Below, piece by piece: positions 43,658 to 52,968 of a stretch of DNA of 64,000 nucleotides. The notes under the pieces were generated by a model. That model was not told the origin of the DNA. It made no database searches and saw only the letters and a list, made by a program, of their open reading frames with translations. Where the stretch lies: positions 284,127-348,126 of the forward strand of contig NZ_JAHBBI010000002.1 in the NCBI RefSeq assembly GCF_019331695.1, given 5' to 3'. Both the position numbers and the translations under genes were made by a program. Source of the stretch: Bifidobacterium pluvialisilvae. GTDB lineage: Bacteria; Actinomycetota; Actinomycetes; Actinomycetales; Bifidobacteriaceae. Within the stretch, counting starts at the first letter, position 1; every line of letters starts with the position of its first letter.

Positions 43658-44920
43658 ATGAGCAACTCCCAGACCGTTCCCGAGGAGGTCGCGTCCCGGA
43701 ACGTCCCGGCCGAGGCCGACAAGCTCGGCAGCGCGCCCTTCACCGTGCTGGTCCCCGTCATGATGTCGTTCTTCGTGATGGGCTTCGTCGACCTGGTCGG
43801 CACCGCATCCAACTACGTGCAGTCCGACTTCGGGCTCTCCGACTCCGTGAGCAACATCTTCACCACCATGGTGTTCTTCTGGTTCCTGGTGCTCTCCGTG
43901 CCGGCCGGCATGCTCATGAACCGCATCGGCCGCCGCCACACCGTGCTGCTGAGCATCGCCGTCACCGCGCTCGGATGCCTGCTGCCGATCATCGGCTACC
44001 TCATCCCCGCCAAGGACGCCCAGCTCGTGTTCATCGTGGTCTCGTTCTGTCTGCTCGGCATCGGCAACACGTTCATGCAGGTCTCGCTCAACCCGCTCGT
44101 CGGCAACCTCGCCCACGACGAGAAGCTCGCCGGCATGCTCACCTTCGGCCAGTTCGTCAAGGCCATCGCCTCGTTCATCGCGCCGCTCATCGCCGGCTGG
44201 GCCGCCGTCACGTTCGGCAAGTGGTGGCTGCTCTACCCGATCTACCTCATCGTCGCCGTGCTCGCCTTCGCCATGCTGAGCTTCGACGAAATACACGAGA
44301 ACGCGCCCGACGCCGGCCACACCAGCATCGCCGGCTGCTTCGCGCTGCTGCGGAACCCGGTCATCCTCCTGTGCTTCCTCGGCATCGTCTGCCACGTGGG
44401 CGTGGATGTCGGCATCAACGCCACCGCGCCGAAGATCCTCATGGAGCACTCCGGTCTCGGCCTCGAGGCGGCGGGCGGCGCCACCAGCGTGTACTTCGCG
44501 TTCCGCACGCTCGGCTGCCTTTCCGGATCCGTACTGCTGCAGCGCTTCAGCCGCAAGGCCATGCTGCGTGTCTGCGGCGCGCTCATGGCCGCCTCCTCCG
44601 TATGCTTCCTGCTGTTCTCCGGAGTGTCGGGCCTGCCCGTGTGGCTGGCCTACGCCGGACTCGCGTTCGTGGGCCTCGGCAACGCCAACGTGTTCTCCAT
44701 CATGCTCACCACCGGACTGCTGCATCTGCCGGAACGCCAGAACGAGGTCTCCGGGCTCATGATGATCGGCCTCATCGGCGGCGCCATCTTCCCGCCGCTC
44801 ATGGGCCTGGCATCCGACGCCATGGGCATGCAGCTCGGCGCCATCCTCGTCATGTCGGTCGGCGTGGTGTACATCGCCTGCATGGCCATGTTCTTCCGCG
44901 CCTACGGCAGGACGCGCTAG
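43658..44920 (+). CDS. FucP/GluP-like MFS sugar permease
   Basis: 420 residues, ATG 43658 with AAAAGAG upstream. Twelve helices, with family marks SFFVMGFVDLVGTASNYVQSDF in helix 1, FFWFLVLSVPAGMLMNRIGRR in helix 2 to loop 2-3, GIGNTFMQVSLNPLVGNL in helices 4-5 and TFGQFVKAIASFIAPLIAGW in helix 5-6. This set is typical of the fucose/glucose-galactose MFS branch. Two palindromes upstream suggest control by a sugar-responsive repressor. It is not a close copy of the 26105 protein, so two related sugars may be served. A terminator follows 25 bases after the stop. Confidence 0.88.
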   Translation: MSNSQTVPEEVASRNVPAEADKLGSAPFTVLVPVMMSFFVMGFVDLVGTASNYVQSDFGLSDSVSNIFTTMVFFWFLVLSVPAGMLMNRIGRRHTVLLSIAVTALGCLLPIIGYLIPAKDAQLVFIVVSFCLLGIGNTFMQVSLNPLVGNLAHDEKLAGMLTFGQFVKAIASFIAPLIAGWAAVTFGKWWLLYPIYLIVAVLAFAMLSFDEIHENAPDAGHTSIAGCFALLRNPVILLCFLGIVCHVGVDVGINATAPKILMEHSGLGLEAAGGATSVYFAFRTLGCLSGSVLLQRFSRKAMLRVCGALMAASSVCFLLFSGVSGLPVWLAYAGLAFVGLGNANVFSIMLTTGLLHLPERQNEVSGLMMIGLIGGAIFPPLMGLASDAMGMQLGAILVMSVGVVYIACMAMFFRAYGRTR

Positions 44921-44945
44921 ACCCCATCCCCGATTACACGGCATA

Positions 44946-44970
44946 GGCCTCCTCGGCAGAGGAGGCCTTT
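44946..44970 (+). terminator. Terminator of the FucP-like gene
   Basis: GGCCTCCTC / GAGGAGGCC stem (44946-44954, 44959-44967) with a GGCA loop and TTT. Confidence 0.88.
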
Positions 44971-45010
44971 CCATATCTCGGAAGGCATCGTCGGAGGTAC
45001 CATACCGCAC

Positions 45011-46141
45011 GTGACTCAAAACATACGGCTTGCACGACTCTGGCTCCACGGCATACGTCCCAGGACACTGCCCGCGTCCATCGCGCCGGTCGTCGTCGGC
45101 GCGGCGGCGGCGTGGGGCGTCCTCACCCGGTCAGGCGGCTGGGGACTGCGCTGCATCGCCGCTGATGACGGCACGTGGATGGATATGGAATCCGGCTACG
45201 GCCCCTGCGCCACGCCATGGTATGCACTCGATGGCGCCTTCCCGCGTTTTCTCGGCATGACGCTGCTGTGCGCCGGCGTCGCCCTGTTCCTCCAGATCGC
45301 CGTCAACTTCGCCAACGACTACTCCGACGGCATCCGCGGCACCGATGCCCATCGCGCCGGCCCTGAATCCGGCACTGGCAAGCCCCAGCGCCTCGTCGCC
45401 TCAGGCCTTGTGAAACCGAGGGCCGTGCTCGCCGCGGCCGGAGCATCCGCACTCCTCGCCTGCATCTGTGGTCTCGCCGTCGCCATCATCTCCCATCAAT
45501 ACTGGCTCATCGCCGTCGGCGCCGTATGCGTGCTCGCCGGTTGGGGCTACACCGGCGGCAGGCATCCCTATGGCTACGCCGGCTTCGGCGAGCTCTTCGT
45601 ATTCATATTCTTCGGCCTCGTGGCCACACTCGGCACCGAATACGCCATCTGCCAGTCGCTCGATGGATTCGGCATCCCCAACGTCTCCGTCATCGATTTC
45701 TCCACGCCCGGCGACGGCTCCGAATGGAGCCGGGCCTGGTTCGCCCAAGGCCAGTTCGGCATCGACGCGACGGGCATCCTCGCCGCCATATGCGTCGGCC
45801 TCAATGCGGTCATGCTGCTGATGGTCAACAACATGCGCGACATCGACGACGACCGTCTGCACGGCAAACGCACCGTGGCCGTACGACTGGGGGAGCGGGG
45901 CTCGCGTGCGGCGCTCGCCGTCTGCTGCGCCGTCGACTGGATGGCCGCCCTGCTCGTCATGATGATGTCGTGGCTGCCGTGGGGGCTGGCGACCTGGGTC
46001 GCCTTCGCGGCCGTGACCGTGGCCATGCTGCGCGCCGTCTCCCGCCGTGACTTCGGCCGGGCGCTGGGTCTTGCCGGTCTGCAGACGTTGGTTTTCGCCG
46101 TCGCGGCGGCCGTCGGCGTCGTCGTGGGCGCCGTATGGTGA
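45011..46141 (+). CDS. menA: UbiA-family prenyltransferase, MenA-like
   Basis: 376 residues from GTG 45011. A multi-pass membrane protein with the two Asp-rich motifs of UbiA prenyltransferases: [14 protein letters not shown] in loop 2-3 and [22 protein letters not shown] in loop 6-7. The latter and [19 protein letters not shown] at the N-terminus are characteristic of MenA, which attaches a prenyl chain to 1,4-dihydroxy-2-naphthoate. About 45 extra residues (around 40-85, rich in Asp/Gly/Tyr) lie between helices 1 and 2, lengthening it over the usual 300. No other menaquinone gene is nearby, and many bifidobacteria lack the pathway, so its real substrate is uncertain. Confidence 0.85.
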   Translation: MTQNIRLARLWLHGIRPRTLPASIAPVVVGAAAAWGVLTRSGGWGLRCIAADDGTWMDMESGYGPCATPWYALDGAFPRFLGMTLLCAGVALFLQIAVNFANDYSDGIRGTDAHRAGPESGTGKPQRLVASGLVKPRAVLAAAGASALLACICGLAVAIISHQYWLIAVGAVCVLAGWGYTGGRHPYGYAGFGELFVFIFFGLVATLGTEYAICQSLDGFGIPNVSVIDFSTPGDGSEWSRAWFAQGQFGIDATGILAAICVGLNAVMLLMVNNMRDIDDDRLHGKRTVAVRLGERGSRAALAVCCAVDWMAALLVMMMSWLPWGLATWVAFAAVTVAMLRAVSRRDFGRALGLAGLQTLVFAVAAAVGVVVGAVW

Positions 46142-46238
46142 CGATTCGGGGGCCGCGGCCGGAAAGTTCACCGAGCCGTCATCCAACACCGTGGATGGCC
46201 GTTGTGTTTCGTCGCAAGAATGGCTTAGACTGCTAGTT

Positions 46239-46976
46239 ATGACTTACAAACTAGTACTGCTCCGTCACGGACAGAGCGCATGGAACAAGACCAATCAGTT
46301 CACCGGTTGGGTGGACGTCCCGCTGACCGAGCAGGGCGAAGCCGAAGCCAAGCGCGGCGGCGAGCTGCTCAAGGAGAAGAACGTCCTTCCGGACATCGTC
46401 TTCACCTCCCTGCTGCGTCGTGCCATCAACACCGCCAACATCGCCCTTGACGCCGCCGATCGCCTGTGGATTCCGGTCAAGCGCAGCTGGCACCTCAACG
46501 AGCGCCACTACGGCGCCCTGCAGGGCAAGAACAAGTCCGCCATCCGTCAGGAGTACGGCGACGAGAAGTTCATGCTGTGGCGTCGTTCCTACGCCACCCC
46601 GCCGCCCGAGATCGACCCGAACGACCAGTACTCCCAGAACAACGACCCGCGTTACGCCGGCGACCCGGTCCCCGAGACCGAGGCCCTGGCCAACGTCGTG
46701 GCCCGCGTGACCCCGTACTGGGAGTCCGAGATCATCCCCGAGCTCAAGTCCGGCAAGACCGTGCTGATCGCCGCCCACGGCAACAGCCTCCGCGCCATCG
46801 TCAAGATGCTTGACGGCCTGAGCGAAGAGGAGATCGCCAAGGTCAACATTCCGACCGCCATCCCGCTGCTCTATGAGCTGGACGAGAACTTCAAGCCGAT
46901 CAAGCCGCGTGGCGAGTACCTCGACCCGGAGGCCGCCGCCGCCGGTGCCGCCGCCGTCGCCAACCAGGGCAAGTGA
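46239..46976 (+). CDS. gpmA: 2,3-bisphosphoglycerate-dependent phosphoglycerate mutase
   Basis: Interconverts 3- and 2-phosphoglycerate. 245 residues from ATG 46239, at which homology starts ([21 protein letters not shown], with the phosphorylated His in RHG). Second active-site His in [16 protein letters not shown]; conserved [16 protein letters not shown] and [18 protein letters not shown] at 46226-46231 lies seven bases before the ATG and no Shine-Dalgarno sequence is present. A terminator follows at 47013-47047. Confidence 0.97.
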   Translation: MTYKLVLLRHGQSAWNKTNQFTGWVDVPLTEQGEAEAKRGGELLKEKNVLPDIVFTSLLRRAINTANIALDAADRLWIPVKRSWHLNERHYGALQGKNKSAIRQEYGDEKFMLWRRSYATPPPEIDPNDQYSQNNDPRYAGDPVPETEALANVVARVTPYWESEIIPELKSGKTVLIAAHGNSLRAIVKMLDGLSEEEIAKVNIPTAIPLLYELDENFKPIKPRGEYLDPEAAAAGAAAVANQGK

Positions 46977-47012
46977 TTTCGTCCTGCTGAATAAGGCATA
47001 ACGCATAACGCG

Positions 47013-47047
47013 AAGGGTCCGTCGATGCACATCGGCGGACCCTTTTG
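47013..47047 (+). terminator. Terminator of gpmA
   Basis: AAGGGTCCG ... CGGACCCTT with an inner CGATG/CATCG pair, followed by TTTGTTT. Confidence 0.85.
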
Positions 47048-47126
47048 TTTGCGTTGTGTATGCTTTCCGCCCGTCTTCCGCCCGTATTTCTTGACCAACC
47101 GTGGGCGGCCTACCGGACGGGATACG

Positions 47127-47163
47127 AAAAATCCCCGCCGGGACATCGACCGGGCGGGGATTT
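47127..47163 (-). terminator. Terminator of phoU
   Basis: AAATCCCCGCC (47129-47139) / GGCGGGGATTT (47153-47163). On the minus strand it ends in a T run. Confidence 0.82.
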
Positions 47164-47189
47164 CGGGGGCCGCGAAGCCGTATTACTTG

Positions 47190-47897
47190 TTACTTGGCCG
47201 GGGCGGCGAGGTACGGATCGTTAGCGGAATCGTCGGCCTTGGACTTCGGGGCCTTCGAAGGGTCGAAGCCGGAGACGATGTAGACCAGACGACGGGCGAC
47301 GGAGACGGCGTGGTCGCCGAAGCGCTCGTAGAAGCGGCTCAGCAGCACGACGTCGATGGTCTGCTGCGTGTTGCCGGTCCAGTCGGCGCCGTTGACGATG
47401 TCGAAGATGTGGTGGTGCAGATCGTCGAGCTTGTCGTCGTCGATGATCAGCTGCTCGGCGGCCTTGTCGTCGCGGCTGGCGAGCACGGTGATCAGCTTGG
47501 CGGAGGTGTCGTCGAGGAACGCCTGCATCTTCTCGAAGGTCTCACGGGTCTCCGGGGTCAGGGCCGACTCCGGGTAGGTGCGGCGTGCGATCTCGGCGAC
47601 GTGACGGGCCAGATCGCCCATGCGCTCGAACGTGGAGGCCAGACGCAGCGTGGAGACGACCACGCGCAGGTCGGTGGCCACCGGGCTCTGCTTGGCCAGC
47701 AGCTGGACGCACTGGTTGATGACGCTGGTTTCCAGGGCGTCGATCTCAAGATCGCCGTCGATAACGTTCTGAGCTGCCTCAACATCAGACTCGAGCAGCG
47801 CCTTGCCGGCACCGACGATCGCCGTATGCACTTCCTGCGCCATGCGGTCGAGGTCGTCAGCCACCTGCTTCAGCTCCTCGGTGAAAATAACGCGCAT
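47190..47897 (-). CDS. phoU: Phosphate transport regulator PhoU
   Basis: 235 residues, two three-helix PhoU domains (about 8-100 and 115-205). Metal-binding motifs are visible as ALETSVINQCVQLLAK with STFERMGDLARHVAEIARR in the first domain and DDKLDDLHHHIFDIV with RFYERFGDHAVSVARRL in the second. PhoU ties the Pst phosphate transporter to the phosphate-sensing kinase. It lies divergent from the SenX3-like kinase gene at 48145, with a 247-bp gap, the usual association in actinobacteria; no pst genes or response regulator are in the window on either side. Confidence 0.95.
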   Translation of the reverse strand: MRVIFTEELKQVADDLDRMAQEVHTAIVGAGKALLESDVEAAQNVIDGDLEIDALETSVINQCVQLLAKQSPVATDLRVVVSTLRLASTFERMGDLARHVAEIARRTYPESALTPETRETFEKMQAFLDDTSAKLITVLASRDDKAAEQLIIDDDKLDDLHHHIFDIVNGADWTGNTQQTIDVVLLSRFYERFGDHAVSVARRLVYIVSGFDPSKAPKSKADDSANDPYLAAPAK

Positions 47898-48144
47898 TGT
47901 TCTATTGCCTTTCCATTTGGTCTGAGTGCAACCTCTCCTATTCTATGGGAAGAACGGGAAAGGCCTACAACCGACTCGGAGAGTAAACCCCGAATTGTCT
48001 GAGTGTTCACCCCTGTGTTCATTGCTTGTTCACTTATCAATAACGAATCGCCGTGCGTCCCCTTATGCCCCCGAAGACCGCGAAATCCCTGCGGGAACCG
48101 CGTCCGGTTTGTTGCAACGCCGCAACTCGTGACACAATGGTGCC

Positions 48145-49428
48145 GTGACGCAAGGCAGCCCGGATGTTTTCTCAACGATAGTTCTCGTCGTGTTCGGCGT
48201 GATGGTGATCATCGCGCTTATGGCGATACTCGCCAAGCTCTACAACTGGGCGTATCCGTTTCTTTCACGGTACATCAACGCCGATACTATTGCCCACTGG
48301 CGTGCCCGTATGGGATATCGGGGCGGCCGTTCCCGCGATGACGACGATGACGACGACGATGAGGAGCTCGACTACGAGACCATGCGCCTGCTCGCCGTCA
48401 TCCCCTCCATATCCATCGTCGTCAACGACGAGGACGAGGTGATGATTGCCGGCACGGCGGCGTACCGTCTCGGCATCGTCGACGATGAGCGCATCGTGAA
48501 CGACCGTGTGCTCGCCGCAATCCACAGCGTGCGCGAAAGCGGCGGCAAACGATCGTGCGAGCTCGTGACCGAGACGTCGATGCGTTTTGCCGATCCGATG
48601 GTCGATGCCGTCGAGGGCGACGCCGGCTCCGGCGACACGGGCGTCTCTCGGCCGAACTGGCTGAAGGTCACGGTCGGGCAGATCAGCGACGGCAAGACCA
48701 TCGTGCTCATCAACGACGTGAGCGAGGAACGGCGCTTCGCACAGATGCGTGACGACTTCGTCTCCAATGTGACCGAACAGCTGCTCAAGCCCACGAAGGC
48801 GTTGGAGACGCTGGGCGAGGACCTCGAGCAGGACGACGTCGACATCAGCCAGATCCTCGTGGAGGCGTCGCAGGTGCGCGAATACGCGGGGCATCTCGGG
48901 CATCTGGTCTCCGACCTCCTGCTGCTCATCAAAGCGCAGTCCAAGGTGGTGCCCAGTGACGCGAACCGAGTGAATCTGCTCGAACAGGTGCGCGAGGTCG
49001 CCGAGCGGGTGCGTCCGCAGGCCGTCGAACGCGGCGTGCGCCTGGTCGTCAACGGCAACGACACGCTGATGGTCCATGCGGAGCGCGAGCAGTTGCAGGG
49101 GGCCATCGGCAAGCTCATCGAGAACGCCATCGAGTATTCGCGGCCGAACAGCGCGGTCGGCGTGGCCGTGTCGCCGTCGAAGGACGGCGAGCATGCGGTG
49201 ATCCGTGTGGTCGACCAGGGTTGCGGCATCGCCAAGGAGGACCAGGCCCGCATCTTCGAACGCTTCTACCGCGGCGGCAATCAGGATGCGGCGGCCAACA
49301 AGGACGGCGTGGGACTGGGCCTCGCAATCGTCAAGCACGTGGCGCTTACGCACCATGGCGCGGTGTCGGTATGGAGCGCCCCGAACAAGGGCAGCACCTT
49401 CACTTTCACGCTGCCGCTGACACGATAG
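48145..49428 (+). CDS. SenX3/PhoR-like sensor kinase with phospho-acceptor His replaced
   Basis: 427 residues from GTG 48145; a CACAAT box stands six bases before it. One N-terminal transmembrane segment (about 10-32), a poly-Asp stretch, a PAS-like region (about 85-195), then a dimerisation/phosphoacceptor helix. There the expected NVSHELKTP reads NVTEQLLKP: the catalytic His is Glu211 and the Thr-Pro is changed too. The HATPase_c domain is intact: N box LIENAIEYS, G1 DQGCGIAKEDQARIFERFYRG, G2 GVGLGLAIVKHVALTHHG, and final GSTFTFTLPL. The protein may bind ATP and phosphate signals without His autophosphorylation. PhoU is encoded next to it; no response regulator gene is. Confidence 0.87.
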   Translation: MTQGSPDVFSTIVLVVFGVMVIIALMAILAKLYNWAYPFLSRYINADTIAHWRARMGYRGGRSRDDDDDDDDEELDYETMRLLAVIPSISIVVNDEDEVMIAGTAAYRLGIVDDERIVNDRVLAAIHSVRESGGKRSCELVTETSMRFADPMVDAVEGDAGSGDTGVSRPNWLKVTVGQISDGKTIVLINDVSEERRFAQMRDDFVSNVTEQLLKPTKALETLGEDLEQDDVDISQILVEASQVREYAGHLGHLVSDLLLLIKAQSKVVPSDANRVNLLEQVREVAERVRPQAVERGVRLVVNGNDTLMVHAEREQLQGAIGKLIENAIEYSRPNSAVGVAVSPSKDGEHAVIRVVDQGCGIAKEDQARIFERFYRGGNQDAAANKDGVGLGLAIVKHVALTHHGAVSVWSAPNKGSTFTFTLPLTR

Positions 49429-49497
49429 GGGCCATGCTCGGCCCATTGTCATCCGCCGATCGGGTGGCCCATTGTCATCCGCTGATTGGGGTGGCCC

Positions 49498-49729
49498 ATT
49501 GTCATTCTGAGCGAGCGAAGCGAGTCGAAGAATCTCGACATGAACTCCCTCTGACGAGGAAGGTGGCCGGCGTAAGCCGGTCGGAGAGGGAGGCCGGGGA
49601 AGAACCGGAACTCACCGAGAAGGTGAGGTGCCGATTACCCCTCGGTCGAGCTACGCGTGACAGCTCCCCTGACAAGGGGAGCCTTCGACTTCGTCCTGAC
49701 GGACTGCGTTCAGGACGACACAAAGGGAA
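49498..49729. repeat. Families 1 and 3 in the gap after the kinase
   Basis: ATTGTCATTCTGAGCGAGCGAAGCGAGTCGAAGAATCTC at 49498 (family 1), then a CTCCCTCTGACGAGG ... TCGGAGAGGGAG element and GGCCGGCGTAAGCCGG, and an inverted family 1 end GACTGCGTTCAGGACGACA at 49701. No gene in the 301-bp gap. Confidence 0.75.
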
Positions 49730-49993
49730 TCACTTCTGGTTGCCAAGACGGCGGTAATACCAGCGGTTGAAATGCTCCCATGTGAGCAGTGCCACGCCGA
49801 TGATCATGCCGGCGACGCAGGAAATCAGTGATTTGAACGCCCAGTCGACGCCACACAACACGAGAACCAGACAGATCACGGCGGCGATCAGCCACATCGC
49901 CGTGCCGATGAAGAACACCCGATGCAGGTCCACCTGCGCCGGCTTCGGGCCGGGCTTGCGGGCGCCTGGATCAACAATGGGTGCCAATTTCAT
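49730..49993 (-). CDS. DUF2530 small membrane protein
   Basis: 87 residues from ATG 49993. A proline-rich cytoplasmic start (KLAPIVDPGARKPGPKPAQVD) is followed by two transmembrane helices (about 32-52 and 58-77) and a basic tail (YYRRLGNQK). This is the pattern of the actinobacterial DUF2530 family. Function unknown. The open frame extends upstream into repeat-free DNA without homology. Divergent from manA. Confidence 0.8.
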   Translation of the reverse strand: MKLAPIVDPGARKPGPKPAQVDLHRVFFIGTAMWLIAAVICLVLVLCGVDWAFKSLISCVAGMIIGVALLTWEHFNRWYYRRLGNQK

Positions 49994-50112
49994 AGAGAAT
50001 ACCTTACAACTCGGGGTATCCTTAGGTGGATTGCCGCGCCGGCGAGCCCGCCAGGCCCGGTCAGACGCCCGTCGAACGCCGTCCATCCAGCGGGACGGCG
50101 TGGAAAGGAATC

Positions 50113-51441
50113 ATGGCCATGCTGCCGATGCAACCGCTTCTCCGCCGCTACGCGTGGGGGTCGGCCTGCAGGCTGCAGTCGATGTTCCCCCGCTTCCATG
50201 ACGTTCGCGGACCATTGGCGGAGCTCTGGTTCAGCGGCCATACGCGGTTCTCCTCCACGGTCGCGGACGATGGCCGGCCCATGCCCCTGGCCGAATGGAT
50301 CCGGCGCCATCCCACGGCGGCGTTGGGGGAGCGGGCATCGGCGCTCTGGGGGCCGACGCTGCCGTACCTGATGAAGGTGATCGCCGTGCACCGGCCGCTT
50401 TCGCTGCAGGTGCATCCCGTGGATTTCGAGGCGAGGGCGGGCTTCAACCGGGAGAACGCGCTCGGCGTGCCGTTGGAGGCCCCCGAACGCTCGTTCAAGG
50501 ACACCGTGGGCAAGTTCGAGATGGTGGTGGCCCTGGAGCCGTTCGCCGCCGCCGTGGGATTCATGCCCGTGCGCGCGCAGATCGCGGCGCTGCGGCTGGT
50601 GGACCATCCGCTCGCCCAGCGCATGGCCGATGCCCTCGATGGCGGCGATGACGGCGGTAATGACGGCGCCGCGGCCGCCGACGCCATGATGCCGGTGGCC
50701 TCCCGCACCTGGGACGGCAGACGGCGGCGGGTGTTCCGTGCGTTCGCGCTCGCGGTGACGGACGGGGAGCGAAGGAACGGCGGCGTCGAGGTGCCGTGGC
50801 TCTCGTTGCTGTGCCGTGCGCGCGGGGCGGCGAGGGGCGGTCGTATCACCGCCGTGTTCGACAACGCCATCACCGCGGCCAGGGCGTTCCCGGGGGATGC
50901 GGCCGTGCTGTGCCTGCTGATGATGAACGCGGTCCGTCTGCGGCCGGGAGAGTCATGCGTCGTGCCTCCGGGGACCGTGCACGCCTACATCCATGGCGTG
51001 GCGGCCGAGATCATGACCAATTCGGACAATGTGCTGCGCGCCGGACTGACGGTGAAGCACAAGGACATCCCGAACGTCCTGCGCAACATCGTCACGGCTG
51101 CCGGGGCGCCGATGCCCGCGGCAATCACCCACCCCATCTCCGGAGACGCGGTCACCTATGCGCCGCCCGCCTTGGAGGAGTTCTCGCTGACGGTCGGCGG
51201 CGTATCGGACGGCTCCGGCCGCGGACCCGTCCGTGCCGATGCGATGGTCCCGGCGCGTCCGCGCGTGGTCATCGCGCTGGGCGACGACGTGCATGTGGAT
51301 ACGGCGCATGCCGGCGCGATGACGCTCAAGCGTGGCCAGTCGGTGTTCGTACCCGCAGCGGACGGTGACGCGCATATATATATGGACGCCCATACGAACG
51401 ATGCCGGTGGAGGCTTCCTCGTCGCCTCCACCGGCATCTAG
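50113..51441 (+). CDS. manA: Mannose-6-phosphate isomerase, type I
   Basis: 442 residues, ATG 50113 with AAAGGA upstream. Interconverts mannose 6-phosphate and fructose 6-phosphate. Zinc-binding residues are seen in LQVHPVDFEARA (Gln, His), in DTVGKFEMVVAL (Lys/Glu region) and in PPGTVHAYIHGVAAEIM. The active-site Arg and Lys follow in SDNVLRAGLTVKHKDI. A 20-residue Ala/Asp/Gly insertion (about 175-195) is longer than usual. Convergent with serC. Confidence 0.95.
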   Translation: MAMLPMQPLLRRYAWGSACRLQSMFPRFHDVRGPLAELWFSGHTRFSSTVADDGRPMPLAEWIRRHPTAALGERASALWGPTLPYLMKVIAVHRPLSLQVHPVDFEARAGFNRENALGVPLEAPERSFKDTVGKFEMVVALEPFAAAVGFMPVRAQIAALRLVDHPLAQRMADALDGGDDGGNDGAAAADAMMPVASRTWDGRRRRVFRAFALAVTDGERRNGGVEVPWLSLLCRARGAARGGRITAVFDNAITAARAFPGDAAVLCLLMMNAVRLRPGESCVVPPGTVHAYIHGVAAEIMTNSDNVLRAGLTVKHKDIPNVLRNIVTAAGAPMPAAITHPISGDAVTYAPPALEEFSLTVGGVSDGSGRGPVRADAMVPARPRVVIALGDDVHVDTAHAGAMTLKRGQSVFVPAADGDAHIYMDAHTNDAGGGFLVASTGI

Positions 51442-51495
51442 CGGTCATGGTCCCGGCGTCGTCGGGAATCGTCGCCGTCCCGACCGCCGCATCGG

Positions 51496-52641
51496 CTACT
51501 GCAGGTGCTCCACCACGTAGTCGATGCAGTATGTGAGGGCCTCCACGTCGCTGGGTTTGACGGAGGGGAACACGCCGATGCGCAGCTGGTTGCGGCCGAG
51601 CTTGCGGTATCCGGACGTGTCCACGATGCCGTTCTCGCGCAGTGCCGAGACCACGGTGGACGCCTTGATGGAGTCGTCGAGGTCGATGGTCACGACCACG
51701 TTGGAACGAATCGACTCGTCCTCGACGAACGGCTTGGCGTAATCCGACTTCTCGGCCCAGGAGTACAGCGTTTTCGCCGACTTGGCGCAGCGCTTGGACG
51801 CCCACTTGAGCCCGCCGTGCTCGTTGAGCCACTTCACCTGCTCGTTCATGAGCACGAGCGTGCCGATGGCGGGCGTGTTGAGCGTCTGGTTCTTGTTCGA
51901 GTTGGCCAGCGCCTGGGTAAGGGAGAGGAACGGCGGCACCCAGCGGCGGGCGCCTTCCAGGGTGGCGCTGTTCTCCACGTCCTCGGCGCGTTTGACGGCG
52001 TCGGGGGAGAGGATGGCGAACCAGAGTCCGCCGTCGGAGCCGAAGACCTTCTGCGGGGAGAAGTAGTAGGCGTCGGTCTGGGCGATGTCGACGGGCAGGC
52101 CGCCGGCGCCGCTCGTGGCGTCGATGAGCGTGAGCGCCCCCTGCTCCCGACTGCCTTCGATGCGCCGCACGGGTGCCATCACGCCGGTGGAGGTCTCGTT
52201 GTGCGCCCAGCAGTAGACGTCGACGTCGTCGGTGTACTGCGGCAGCGTGCAGGAGCCGAAGTCGGCCTTGTAGACGACAGGCTCCTCGAGGAACGGAGCC
52301 TTGGCGGCGCTTGCGGCGAACTTGCCGCTGAAGGATCCGTAGGACGCGAACGCACCGCGCCTCGCGATCAGCGACGCACAGGCAACCTCCCAGAACGCGC
52401 TGGCACCGCCGTTGCCCAGCGCCACCTGCCATCCGTCGGGGATGGAGAAGTATTCCGCCAGACCCTCGCGAATCGAGGCGACCACGTGCTTCACCGGCGA
52501 CTGGCGGTGCGATGTGCCCAGCAGCGTGGTGCCGGCCTCGGCGAGCGCAGCGACCTGTTTGCGGCGGATTTTGCTTGGCCCGCAGCCGAAACGGCCGTCT
52601 TCGGGCAGCATGGAGGAAGGAATTTTCATGGAGTCGATCAT
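51496..52641 (-). CDS. serC: Phosphoserine aminotransferase
   Basis: 381 residues from ATG 52641. It transfers an amino group from glutamate to 3-phosphohydroxypyruvate in serine synthesis. The PLP Lys is in YYFSPQKVFGSDGG; the phosphate-binding loop in LGNGGASAFWEVA; RFGCGPSKIR near the start and THRQSPVKHV-like GTSHRQSPVKHV mark the actinobacterial SerC type. TAGTGT lies eight bases before the ATG (52650-52655, minus strand), giving a leaderless pattern; ATG 52629 is an alternative start. The upstream region is shared with the divergent CHAP gene. Confidence 0.95.
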   Translation of the reverse strand: MIDSMKIPSSMLPEDGRFGCGPSKIRRKQVAALAEAGTTLLGTSHRQSPVKHVVASIREGLAEYFSIPDGWQVALGNGGASAFWEVACASLIARRGAFASYGSFSGKFAASAAKAPFLEEPVVYKADFGSCTLPQYTDDVDVYCWAHNETSTGVMAPVRRIEGSREQGALTLIDATSGAGGLPVDIAQTDAYYFSPQKVFGSDGGLWFAILSPDAVKRAEDVENSATLEGARRWVPPFLSLTQALANSNKNQTLNTPAIGTLVLMNEQVKWLNEHGGLKWASKRCAKSAKTLYSWAEKSDYAKPFVEDESIRSNVVVTIDLDDSIKASTVVSALRENGIVDTSGYRKLGRNQLRIGVFPSVKPSDVEALTYCIDYVVEHLQ

Positions 52642-52670
52642 GAGTCCCAACACTAGTGAGCAGACTGTAT

Positions 52671-52689
52671 TTTCTCAGAATATGAGAAT
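52671..52689. promoter_or_regulatory. Inverted repeat between serC and the CHAP gene
   Basis: TTTTCTCAGAATATGAGAAT is an imperfect palindrome (TTCTCA 52672-52677 / TGAGAA 52683-52688) about 30 bases upstream of the serC start. Possibly an operator for one or both genes. Confidence 0.45.
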
Positions 52690-52835
52690 TTGGACATCGT
52701 GTGATATAGGGGTTTTCGATGGATGCGACGGTCCGGCCGTGTTTATGGCGTCAGACTGTATGCAATATGACGAAATGGTGATAAACCCCTGATTTCTCTA
52801 CCGTTCGGTTGGTGGACGCCGTGTTGGCCGGAACC

Positions 52836-52881
52836 GCCCGCCGACGCCCGGCGTCGGGCGAAAATCATCTTCGGGGATGAT
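52836..52881 (+). other. Structured 5' region of the CHAP-gene message
   Basis: GCCCGCCGACGCC / GGCGTCGGGC (52836-52848, 52850-52859) and ATCATC / GATGAT (52864-52869, 52876-52881) give two adjacent stem-loops, and a third short one (GGCG / CGCC) follows. They lie 90-130 bases before the CHAP start. No riboswitch family was recognised. Confidence 0.4.
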
Positions 52882-52968
52882 GGCGAGGCGGCAATCGCCG
52901 ACTTGTGGGCGCAATACGAGACGGTTATCATCGTCGTTTGGTAGTTCATGACCAAGGAGTGATTCGTA

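Noticed and set aside
49440..49735. Insertion-sequence remnant after the kinase gene
   Set aside because: No transposase fragment or terminal repeats; the region is explained by repeat families 1 and 3.
52800..52968. c-di-AMP (ydaO-type) riboswitch
   Set aside because: Hairpins are present, but the conserved internal sequence blocks I know of this class were not found.
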